Shown piece by piece: positions 10,256-18,372 of a DNA stretch of 64,000 bases. A program made the translations under genes and the position numbers. Position 1 is the first letter of the stretch. Each line of letters begins with the position of its first letter. Where the stretch lies: positions 1-64,000 of the forward strand of contig OW569367.1 of NCBI GenBank assembly GCA_937625935.1, given 5' to 3'. The notes beneath the pieces are model-generated. The model searched no databases. It was given only the letters and a program-made list of their open reading frames with translations, and was not told the origin of the DNA. This DNA is from Tetramitus jugosus. Its lineage: Eukaryota > Heterolobosea > Eutetramitea > Acrasida > Vahlkampfiidae.

Positions 10256-10378
10256 ATTTACAGTCAGTTGGTTGCTCAGGTTGTTTCTTGTGTTTGTTGA
10301 GTTGTTCTGTTTTTGTTGTTTGTGAATGAACCTTTGGCTTGAACCAAGCCAGTTATAAATCAATCTGTAGTGGAACAC

Positions 10379-11232
10379 GGCTCAGTAATCTGGAATCTGG
10401 ATTGTGCCCGGAATTTACGGAATCTGAATGGATACAGGTAACTGTTCGACAGTTAATTCCTAGGAAAGGAAATTTGTCGTTTCCGCTGTAAAAATAGCAC
10501 TTGGAAGATGCCAAGTTGTTGAAGGATATTTTTACAGCTCTTCTGTACAGAAGATGTACTCAAGTTGTGACTTCTTGATTGTTAATCTTTGACTTTTGTG
10601 CAGAAGAAAAATCCTTCTTGTACACCTTCATTCATGCTATCGATACCCCTATTCGATCCCTTCACATTCTGGTCAAATGCTGGTATGGGACTCTAGAGAG
10701 AAGCTCATAGTTCAACGATCCTCATCGGTAGCGAGAATGGCAATGTATATTGGGCGAATAGTGGTATCGCCCTCTCTGAATCATCGAAAAGGCACTATCG
10801 CTCAAATATGCAAAATCGTGATGAAGATGATGATGAAGAGGAGATAGTGATAGTGATAATAGTGAGAATGTTCGTGACTGATTGAGAATAAATTTCCTTC
10901 ATTAAATCAAGTCCCGGGATGGCCATCCCTTCTAAAAGACCTTGCACTTGGACCATCTACTTGAAAAGGGACGAAAAAACTAGAAACTTCAATAGTTTAT
11001 GTACTATGAACATATAGACATTTCCATCATAGTTAAGAAACAAGTAAAAGCTTTACACACCTGAGAGATTTTTGAACAAAGTTACATGGCTAGGTCAACC
11101 TGGCGCTGGCGGGAGAAACCTAGCAAAGTTCAAATCTCAAGTTTGTGAGTGATACTAATAGGTTTCAACTTGATTCAAGTTGCAAACATGGTAGAACGTG
11201 CCAATTGAAGTGCATTTAAATACCATACCTAT
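10379..11232. other. Intergenic stretch, nothing assigned
   Basis: Between the 5' side of the heat-shock gene and the 3' end of the enoyl-CoA hydratase gene. It is AT-rich, with a GATGAT/GATAGTGATAATAG simple-sequence patch near 10818-10863. An 83-codon frame at 10596-10847 has no motifs and I do not call it. Confidence 0.5.
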
Positions 11233-12129
11233 CTACAGTTTTGAATTGATGAGTATAACTTGCTTCTCTTCAGTTGGTAGTGCTTGAAACTGTCCGTGTC
11301 TTCCCTCTTTACTTTCAGCAAATCTAGTGGCTCCTTCCATAGTTTCCCCACTCTTGATCACTTGTATCCCTCTCACGAATTCGTTGTGCAATGGTTGATC
11401 AATGGTACCCCGTACGTTGAAATCGTAATCTTGACCAAATGTAGCCTCAGTAGCACTGAGATAATCCGAACGCATACACAGCTGAGGAAAAGAGCACAAT
11501 TGACGTGCCAACACCAATGACGCGGGCATGAGCTCTGATTTAGTGTTCACCAAACGATTCACAAGTCCCCATTCATAAGCTGTTGTAGCATCTACGGGCC
11601 TTCCAGTTAGGATCATATCCATCGCTCTACTGTAACCGATGAGCTTTGGTAGCCTGACTGTGCCTCCATCAATCAACGGAACACCAAACCTTCTACAAAA
11701 CACTCCAAATATCGCATCTCTAGTCGCAACTCTTAGAGTGCACCAACAAGCAAGTTCTAATCCTCCCGCCACTGCATACCCGCTCACAGCAGCAATAACA
11801 GGTTTAGATAGGCGGAGTCTTGTGGGACCCATGGGTCCATTATTAGACCCATTCTCATTCAAAACATTCATATGAGAGTCAGATATGGCCCCCAGATCAG
11901 CACCAGCACAAAAAGAAGGACCTACAGATGTCAATATGGCCACTCGAGCCACTGAATCAGTCTCGAAATTTGTAAATGCTCGACACAACAGTAACGCAGT
12001 TTCTCGATCGACAGCATTGGTCTTTTCGGGACGATTAATAGTAATCACATGGATTTGTCCATCATGTTCTCGTGTAATCATAATGCGATCACCCATCGTA
12101 ATTGAACTGTGCTGTTCTGCTCCACCCAT
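11233..12129 (-). CDS. Enoyl-CoA hydratase/isomerase family protein
   Basis: 298 residues from the ATG at 12129. Crotonase fold: INRPEKTNAVD near the start (the NRP strand), then SVGPSFCAGADLGAI, the first oxyanion-hole segment, and SKPVIAAVSGYAVAGGLELA, the CoA-binding and second oxyanion-hole segment. GVPLIDGGTVRLPKLIG follows, and in this position hydratases carry the catalytic Glu; here an Asp/Gly pair stands in the loop, so the reaction may not be classic hydration. The C-terminal helices (ETMEGATRFAESKEGRHG) are typical. It belongs to acyl-CoA metabolism. An open, mitochondrial-targeting-like leader extends to 12219 but starts with TTG, so a longer protein would need an upstream exon. 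Divergent from the dead RibD-like gene. Confidence 0.85.
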   Translation of the reverse strand: MGGAEQHSSITMGDRIMITREHDGQIHVITINRPEKTNAVDRETALLLCRAFTNFETDSVARVAILTSVGPSFCAGADLGAISDSHMNVLNENGSNNGPMGPTRLRLSKPVIAAVSGYAVAGGLELACWCTLRVATRDAIFGVFCRRFGVPLIDGGTVRLPKLIGYSRAMDMILTGRPVDATTAYEWGLVNRLVNTKSELMPASLVLARQLCSFPQLCMRSDYLSATEATFGQDYDFNVRGTIDQPLHNEFVRGIQVIKSGETMEGATRFAESKEGRHGQFQALPTEEKQVILINSKL

Positions 12130-12315
12130 GATCCAATCTCGTTTTTTCTTTTCTGAGATGCCGGAGAAAACTCGAGCATGTTGGAAGAGCGATAAAAGAA
12201 TGGAACAACAACGATGCAAGCTTCGAGATTATCCTCCATGTTGTTGGTCAGAGGAACCACCAGCAGAATCCAAAAGAGAAGAATCACAACAATAATAGCA
12301 AGGTACAAAGAGACA

Positions 12316-12893
12316 ATGTGACTCGGTGCAATCCATTTGTCACTCTATACATTGCAACTTCTCAAGACGGTTTCATTGCTGGTGAACACGGATCAGTTGA
12401 TTGGTTGCCTGAACCGGAATCCAACGCTGATTCCACATGTGCCACTGATTATGGTTATGCAAAATTCTTTGAATCGATTGACACAGTTGTGATGGGCAGC
12501 AAGAGTTATGAACAAGTGTTAACATTTGGTGTAGAGTGGCCTTATAGTGGGAAACAGTGATTTGTATTCACCGGTAAACCATTGGAACACTCTTGCAGAA
12601 ATGACAACAATAATGGTCAAATATCCTTTGCCTCGCCTGACATCTCATCATTCATGCATCGTATGGGAGATAAGAGACCTCAGAGTAAAATTTGGCTCGT
12701 AGGAGGAGCACAACTGATCAAATCGTTTCAACAACAGGCTCTGATTGACAAGTGTATCATTACTGTCATCCCCAAGAGAATTCAACACGGTATTTCTCTG
12801 CCAATTGATTTAGTTCGTGACTTTACACTTATGGAGACGAAAGAATTCCCGGGTGATGTCATCCAAAATACTTATGAGGCCAGAATGACATAA
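12316..12893 (+). pseudogene. RibD/DHFR-like reductase gene, disrupted
   Basis: Two open pieces lie in the same frame. The first (12318-12557) gives VTLYIATSQDGFIAG, VDWLPEP and DTVVMGSKSYEQV, then EWPYSGKQ. An in-frame TGA at 12558-12560 interrupts, and the frame resumes FVFTGKPLEHS, then KIWLVGGAQLIKSF and CIITVIPKRIQHG. These are the ordered motifs of the RibD C-terminal/dihydrofolate-reductase-like family, which bind NADPH. The coding frame also begins with GTG; the only nearby ATG (12316) is followed at once by TGA. Splicing cannot remove the stop without deleting the conserved WPYxGK-FVF block. Lost start plus internal stop argue for a recent pseudogene. UGA-selenocysteine or a sequencing error remain possible. 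Confidence 0.78.
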
Positions 12894-13043
12894 AAAGCAA
12901 ACGGATTAATTTGTCCTCTGTTCATCATTAAAGATTCCATCATCCTTCAGGTTATCACGACTTCAGGTTTTTCATAAGATTGCGCCCCAAAAGCACATCC
13001 ATTATATTCCAATCACCAAACAAGAGAAAAGTACATCAATGTT

Positions 13044-15032
13044 TTATCTAACGTTCATTATCATCTCATCTACCATCGCTACAATGTTACGATCAAAATA
13101 CCTTCCTGGACATCCTTCCAATTCTTGTTTGGGATGAATGTTTCTGAGTATGGTCCTAACTTGTTGTGTAAAGTCATGAATCACTTCCCCACCATGATGA
13201 TTGATAGCATACTTCATATTAGCTCCTTCCCACCAAAGTCCTTCAGTACTTGCATCATCATAAAGAGTATAAACACCAAGTGCTAATGATTCATTCACAC
13301 TAGATCCGCCAGGTTTGGATATAAACACATCAGAAAACTTGAGTAATGCCGCGACATATTCTCCATTGACTTTTGGTAATGCATGTAACTTGAGACTCTC
13401 AATGGTGGTCATGTATGATATCAATCTTCTTAGTTTGTCATTTTCTCCACACATTGCGACAATATGAATGGTGAAGTCTGCAGAACACACTTTCCATGTA
13501 TCTTTCACAATCTTGCTAATGTAACGCAGAGTTTGTTGTTCAGAACCTTGGGCGCCCATCATAATAACCATAACCCTATCATTAGCACCAATACCAAGTT
13601 CTTTCTGGATTAAAGAATATTGTACAGCTAATTGATCCTTAGAATAACCAAATTCTGGGCGAAGTGGATAACCAGTGACCACAAAATTGTTCTCCTTGAA
13701 TCCTCTGGTGTTCATCAGTACCTGTTTATCAGGCATATCACTGAATGGCAGAGCCACTCGAAAATTGCTTGGAACTGACTTGATGTGACAGAAGAAGTGA
13801 TCAAACGTGAGATCTGTTGGTATAACCATCATCGGAATATTACGCTCTGTGGCCAGCTTCATGATAATCTTTGTCATAACTGGAATAACTGATATCACCA
13901 GATGTGGCTTGATTCTGTCCATTTCTTTTGCAACTGTCTTCCTTGGTTTACCCATTACAAAAGTCTCAGCAGTCCCTTGCATACGTACGAGAGATCCCAA
14001 AGCTCTGTACTGACCTTTTTTCATGAGAGTGTTGTACATACTACTACATGGTATTTCCTCTGTTGGTAACACGGTGTATATTTCATACTGATTCTGAGGT
14101 AATGCTCTCTGTACCGCTCTTGTTGCAGCTGCATGACCTCCACCTTCGTTACTTGTGATAATGAGAATTCTCCTCTTATCTTGCACTAATTCGTGTACTC
14201 GTGGTGCAATAGAGGAGGAAGGCTCAATAGATAGAGGTTTGACAGGGGCAAACAAATTTACATCCAGTACCTCATTCATGGATAATGAAGCAAAAGTTTC
14301 CAGTTCATCACTGACAGACGGTGAAACAACATTTTCCCTCTGTACACTGCACAATGCAGCTATAGCTGGATCTGGATCTCGGTGGGCTACAACGGTGACA
14401 CACCCATTCAAAAGCTCAGTATACTCCTTAATGGAAACAAATAAATCATATCCAATTGAATCTATCATATCATATTGCTTCAGCTTGTGTGCAACCATAC
14501 TTGTTTTTGTTACCATGTCAATATCATAGAATAGTTCTTTGGCAACTCTCAATTTCTCCTTCTGCACTGAAAGCTGCACGGGGTTCTTCCCTTGTAGTGA
14601 AGCAACTTTATCTCTGTAGAAATCCATATCCAGAATAAAGTTCCTGCGTTTACGTTGCAATTGTTCAACAGGTACAAATTTTTCCAGAAAGTCAGCAATG
14701 GGTTGCATTACTTGTGCGTCAATGTTGGTCTGCAGTGGTTTGATTGTCGTCATTTCAAGCTCACCTGCCAACTGAACTAATTTGGATGGTAGTTGACCGC
14801 AGTGACCTGCTTGCAAATGGATATCACCACAAAATTTGGCGAGAGTACCCAGAGTAACAGTAACATCCCGTAGTTGTTTCATTAATAATTCCACATTGTT
14901 CTTGATGTCATTGGTTGTCTTGAAAGACTCTTTGAATTGTTTGTCCATGTAATCATATTCCCGATCTTCATAGCTCATAGATTGTCCCAAAGCCTCTTTC
15001 ACGGCCTGTGTTTTACGTCTTATCCCTTGCAT
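13044..15032 (-). CDS. BAR-domain protein fused to a GT28/MGDG-synthase-type glycosyltransferase
   Basis: 662 residues from the ATG at 15032; an open extension of 13 codons upstream starts with GTG. Residues 1 to about 215 are long amphipathic helices. They include QRKRRNFILDMDFYRDKV and LRVAKELFYDIDMVTKT, then IGYDLFVSIKEYTELL, the pattern of a BAR domain, which dimerises and binds curved membrane. After a polar linker comes a glycosyltransferase from about 287: RILIITSNEGGGHAAATRAV with the GGGH loop of MGDG synthases and MurG-like enzymes, then PHLVISVIPVMTKI, FVVTGYPLRPEFG and VMVIMMGAQGSEQQT. The donor-binding SKPGGSSVNESLALG completes it. I infer glycosylation of a lipid at curved membranes. 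The family name does not imply a plastid: no transit peptide is visible. Confidence 0.8.
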   Translation of the reverse strand: MQGIRRKTQAVKEALGQSMSYEDREYDYMDKQFKESFKTTNDIKNNVELLMKQLRDVTVTLGTLAKFCGDIHLQAGHCGQLPSKLVQLAGELEMTTIKPLQTNIDAQVMQPIADFLEKFVPVEQLQRKRRNFILDMDFYRDKVASLQGKNPVQLSVQKEKLRVAKELFYDIDMVTKTSMVAHKLKQYDMIDSIGYDLFVSIKEYTELLNGCVTVVAHRDPDPAIAALCSVQRENVVSPSVSDELETFASLSMNEVLDVNLFAPVKPLSIEPSSSIAPRVHELVQDKRRILIITSNEGGGHAAATRAVQRALPQNQYEIYTVLPTEEIPCSSMYNTLMKKGQYRALGSLVRMQGTAETFVMGKPRKTVAKEMDRIKPHLVISVIPVMTKIIMKLATERNIPMMVIPTDLTFDHFFCHIKSVPSNFRVALPFSDMPDKQVLMNTRGFKENNFVVTGYPLRPEFGYSKDQLAVQYSLIQKELGIGANDRVMVIMMGAQGSEQQTLRYISKIVKDTWKVCSADFTIHIVAMCGENDKLRRLISYMTTIESLKLHALPKVNGEYVAALLKFSDVFISKPGGSSVNESLALGVYTLYDDASTEGLWWEGANMKYAINHHGGEVIHDFTQQVRTILRNIHPKQELEGCPGRYFDRNIVAMVDEMIMNVR

Positions 15033-15336
15033 TCGTATTTGTTTTTGTTTAGAAAGGAACAGAACAGTCACATGAATTTTTAAAACGCGATATCTGGGTC
15101 CATTTGAACGTTAGAAGGTTGCTATCGGATCTTTTATTCCTTTTCCATTTTCTGTCTGGAACACCCAATCGGGTTTTTGTCCCCTCGGACGTTGCAATTC
15201 TTCCGTTCCCTCCGGAGCCGTTTTCGAAACACAGCGGCATCTACAAAGCAATTTTATGTTGGGAGTGTTCGATTTAGCTTGATGAACTTTGATCAATATT
15301 GAATATTATTTACATTGTGGAATTAGTACAGCTTCT

Positions 15337-17952
15337 TCAAGGAGCACAATCTACATTTTGGACTTGACCGGTCACCACAACGGCAAATGTCTGTGTGGGA
15401 TAGAGGAAAGACAGTCTTTTAGCCTTCACAGCTACATCTATTGTGAAATTGGCAGCATTGATAACGTTAGTGACCTTTGTCACTTCCACGTTATTCACTG
15501 CATCACCTGCAGACCTGTTGTTACCAAAGAATCTTGAAACTGTTCCTGTTGAACTAGTGACTGAAACGATCAGATCCAAATTATTGACCAGAAGCGGTGT
15601 GCTTTGTGAAGATCCAACAACTCCCGGTGGGTCATACCAGGTCAATGTAACCTTGAATTCTGGATTCGCATCTGTGCTTGTAAAGCAATAGTGTTGAGTA
15701 TCGGAACAGGCTGTTCCTGTACAGAGAGTCAGTGATTGTCTGTCGAAAGCGAACAGTTTCAGTGAGTCGTCAGGATCAAGTATGACTGAACTGAGTGAAA
15801 CGAGACCGAATCCATTATAAATGTTGGGAGAGTTAGGTAAGGCTCTAGTCAGCGAAATATTGTCCAAGACTACATTTCCGTTCATGTTTTGAGCCGAGTG
15901 AATTAAGGTTGCCTTCACCAGATAACCACTGGGATTATCGAATCCACTTGTACGATAGAATTGGCGAACGAGAGCAGCTGCACCCGCCACAATGGGAGTA
16001 GACATAGATGTTCCCTGGTTAGACAGTAGAGCAGCTTCATTTCCTAGGGCTGGTCTTGTATCAGAACATTGGAACGAGTTGGGGTTGCCATCACTGTGAG
16101 TTGAGATAATCTTTGAACCAGGTGCCACTAGATCAGGTTTAAATCTACCATCAAGAGTAGGTCCTCGACTACTGAATGAAGCCATATTATTTTGATTATA
16201 CAAGTTCTTTTGTGCATATCGTTGTCTCATGAAATCGGGACAACATAAGAGACGAATATTTGTGGATGGGAAGGCACAGCACTCGTCAATATTCGAGATA
16301 CCAAAGGGACTCAGCAACTGGAAATAAAACTCCAAATCAACATAATTGATCTGCTCGATAAAGCCTTCATTGAGTGTCATACTGGCACCCACAGAGAGGG
16401 CATTTTTGCTAGTGGAGGGAGTTGCAATACTCGTTTGACTAGAAGTAGAACCATAGTTACCAGCAGCATACACTATGAGCATGTCTTGATTCACATACAG
16501 AAATGCATCGACTTCACTCGCTTGGGAATCATACACGGCACATACTTGGCAACAACGAGTACCGAACAAAATAAAGCAGAGAGAATCCCTAGCGACTTGA
16601 CCCTCAAATATTCCGAATTGAGGAATAGTGGTTGTCCAAGTACATTGACAGTCAAAGCTGCATGTCAATACACTATCATATGCACATCCCCAGGAGTTTG
16701 AGTGGATTCTTACTCCCTCGGCATAAGGTCTACGGAAATAGTCCGAGCTGAACAAGTCATCAGGAATGAGTAAAATATCAGGCAATGAAGAATTCTCTAT
16801 ATCTGTAAAGTGCAACTTTGCATCTTTGGCAACTCCAGCAAATTTTTCAATGTGTGTATCATTCTCGCTGCATGAATCGATAATTTGTCCAGCTACGGAT
16901 CCACAAACATGAGTACCATGACCGGAAGGCTCATCAAAATGATCAGACTCGATACCTCCAGCAACAATAGTATTGTATGCTACGAGTTTTCTATGATTGT
17001 CCATCACAGTGTTGAAGACGATGGATGGCATATTGGGATCATTGAAAAAACAATTGTCATAATCGAGACCTGTATCTCCCACTCCCACAATTTCTCCCTC
17101 TCCCGTAATACCACGTGACCAAATAGGTTTTAACTCGTTGGCAATATCTTGATCACTCACTGTTCCGTTACTTTGGATAATGATATTGGCGAAATGATTA
17201 TGTTTTTGCAAGGGGAGATGTCTCTCGATCCAAACAATCTCCTTTTGTTCCTTTAACATGTTGAGTACTTCTGCAGATACGGAAGGAGATGCTATGATCT
17301 TGAGTTTTTGAGGAGAGGATTGAGTAATCTCAACAGATGCGTCCAAACTAGGATGTTTCTCCTTCATGTAGTTGGTTAACATTTGTGTCCTTCTTGTCAT
17401 TCGATTCATTAATTTTTGGTTCTGGTTACTTGAATAGGTAGCCAGAATAGCAAACAGTTGAATTCTGTTTTCTTTCTGCTCATTAAAGTGCATATCATTA
17501 GATCCAAGTCTCATCACCAAGTCAAAATTCAAACTTGTCTTGTATTCAGGTTTCAGATGACCCATCCACTGTATCATTGCTCGCAGTTGGCGTCCAGGAA
17601 CAGGGAGGAGATTATTCCTAGCCCAAGTGCCAGTGTTTTCAACATAGAGTGCAAAGAGTGTTGGAGATAAGATATGAAGAGGTTTTTGACCTAACAATGA
17701 TTCCATATTCACCATGTACTTCTCATCAGTGAGTTGAACTAGGAAGAGACCTCTTGTAGCCGTTTTTTGTTGAGTAGTGGCCATTGTCAACAAATGAGGT
17801 AGAATATTGGTTTCTGAGGTCATGTGAACCGCGGTGTGACCCAATTGGAATTGTTGTAAGGTTTCATGGTTACCTTTCGAAAAAGCAGTAGTTACTAACA
17901 ATAAGAGTATTGTCAACAACAACGACTGTACAAGTATTGCTCCTCTTTTCAT
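15337..17952 (-). CDS. Secreted subtilisin-like serine protease (S8 family)
   Basis: 871 residues from an ATG at 17952. A signal peptide (basic MKR, then a 15-residue hydrophobic core) is followed by a propeptide-like region to about 270. The catalytic triad is complete: Asp293 in VGVGDTGLDYD, His345 in SGHGTHVCGS, and Ser649 in NQGTSMSTPIVAG, with the oxyanion Asn499 in AAGN. ASFSSRGPTLDGRFKPDLVA precedes the Ser motif. Between His and Ser there is a Cys-rich insert (about 420-475 and 555-575). After the protease domain comes a beta-rich C-terminal domain (FKVTLTWYDPPG, NNLDLIVSV) of the type seen in Kp43-like and Dictyostelium Tag-like proteases, but with no ABC transporter attached. It probably acts in food vacuoles or outside the cell. 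Confidence 0.93.
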   Translation of the reverse strand: MKRGAILVQSLLLTILLLLVTTAFSKGNHETLQQFQLGHTAVHMTSETNILPHLLTMATTQQKTATRGLFLVQLTDEKYMVNMESLLGQKPLHILSPTLFALYVENTGTWARNNLLPVPGRQLRAMIQWMGHLKPEYKTSLNFDLVMRLGSNDMHFNEQKENRIQLFAILATYSSNQNQKLMNRMTRRTQMLTNYMKEKHPSLDASVEITQSSPQKLKIIASPSVSAEVLNMLKEQKEIVWIERHLPLQKHNHFANIIIQSNGTVSDQDIANELKPIWSRGITGEGEIVGVGDTGLDYDNCFFNDPNMPSIVFNTVMDNHRKLVAYNTIVAGGIESDHFDEPSGHGTHVCGSVAGQIIDSCSENDTHIEKFAGVAKDAKLHFTDIENSSLPDILLIPDDLFSSDYFRRPYAEGVRIHSNSWGCAYDSVLTCSFDCQCTWTTTIPQFGIFEGQVARDSLCFILFGTRCCQVCAVYDSQASEVDAFLYVNQDMLIVYAAGNYGSTSSQTSIATPSTSKNALSVGASMTLNEGFIEQINYVDLEFYFQLLSPFGISNIDECCAFPSTNIRLLCCPDFMRQRYAQKNLYNQNNMASFSSRGPTLDGRFKPDLVAPGSKIISTHSDGNPNSFQCSDTRPALGNEAALLSNQGTSMSTPIVAGAAALVRQFYRTSGFDNPSGYLVKATLIHSAQNMNGNVVLDNISLTRALPNSPNIYNGFGLVSLSSVILDPDDSLKLFAFDRQSLTLCTGTACSDTQHYCFTSTDANPEFKVTLTWYDPPGVVGSSQSTPLLVNNLDLIVSVTSSTGTVSRFFGNNRSAGDAVNNVEVTKVTNVINAANFTIDVAVKAKRLSFLYPTQTFAVVVTGQVQNVDCAP

Positions 17953-18372
17953 TAACTTTCAGTATTAAGGTGAGTTGTATGTTTGTATTGAACTCTGCTC
18001 ACCTTTTTATGAAGAAGGACAAATGTTATATGAAACAACACAACTCCAAATTCACATATCAGTCGTTCCTAATGCGATCCTGCGACTCGCCAAAACAGTT
18101 AAAACGGTGTACTAGTGGATGTTTGATTTGTGTCGTTTCGCAAGTCGGAGATCTTTTTCGGCCAATCCAGTTGATTTGAGAGTGACCTCTGACGAAATGA
18201 GCTCAGTAAAAATTTTACAGCACAATAAGAGTTATCGAATGGGTTTTTCTACGAAAAACTCTTCACGTGCACTCTTAGACCATATATTTTCAGTGAAAAT
18301 CTTTGTGCCAAAGTAGTGTTCAATCTCCTTCTTCAAGTGACTGCGACTCCAGAATACAGGAGAAGCGTAGGA
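17953..18372. other. Intergenic, nothing assigned
   Basis: Promoter side of the subtilase gene and 3' side of the F-box/LRR gene. Small open frames on the + strand have no recognisable composition. Confidence 0.5.

Noticed and set aside
10256-10378. 41-codon N-terminal extension of the small heat-shock protein
   Set aside because: Asn/Gln-rich, unlike the family; MSLLRF at 10255 is the typical N-terminus, so the rest is probably 5' UTR.
10596-10847. 83-codon frame beside the heat-shock gene
   Set aside because: Ends in a simple GATGAT repeat, has no recognisable motif, and another frame of the same DNA looks equally plausible.
12130-12219. Mitochondrial-targeting-like leader on the enoyl-CoA hydratase
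   Set aside because: The composition fits, but the only start is TTG and no clear upstream exon was found, so I kept the ATG at 12129.
12078-12308. Hydrophobic minus-strand frame upstream of the enoyl-CoA hydratase gene
   Set aside because: It starts with TTG, overlaps the hydratase N-terminus in a different frame and has no support as a signal peptide for it.
13044-15032. MGDG-synthase similarity as evidence for a plastid
   Set aside because: No transit peptide; the GT28 fold is shared with bacterial and other eukaryotic glycosyltransferases, and the rest of the window is typical of a heterotroph.
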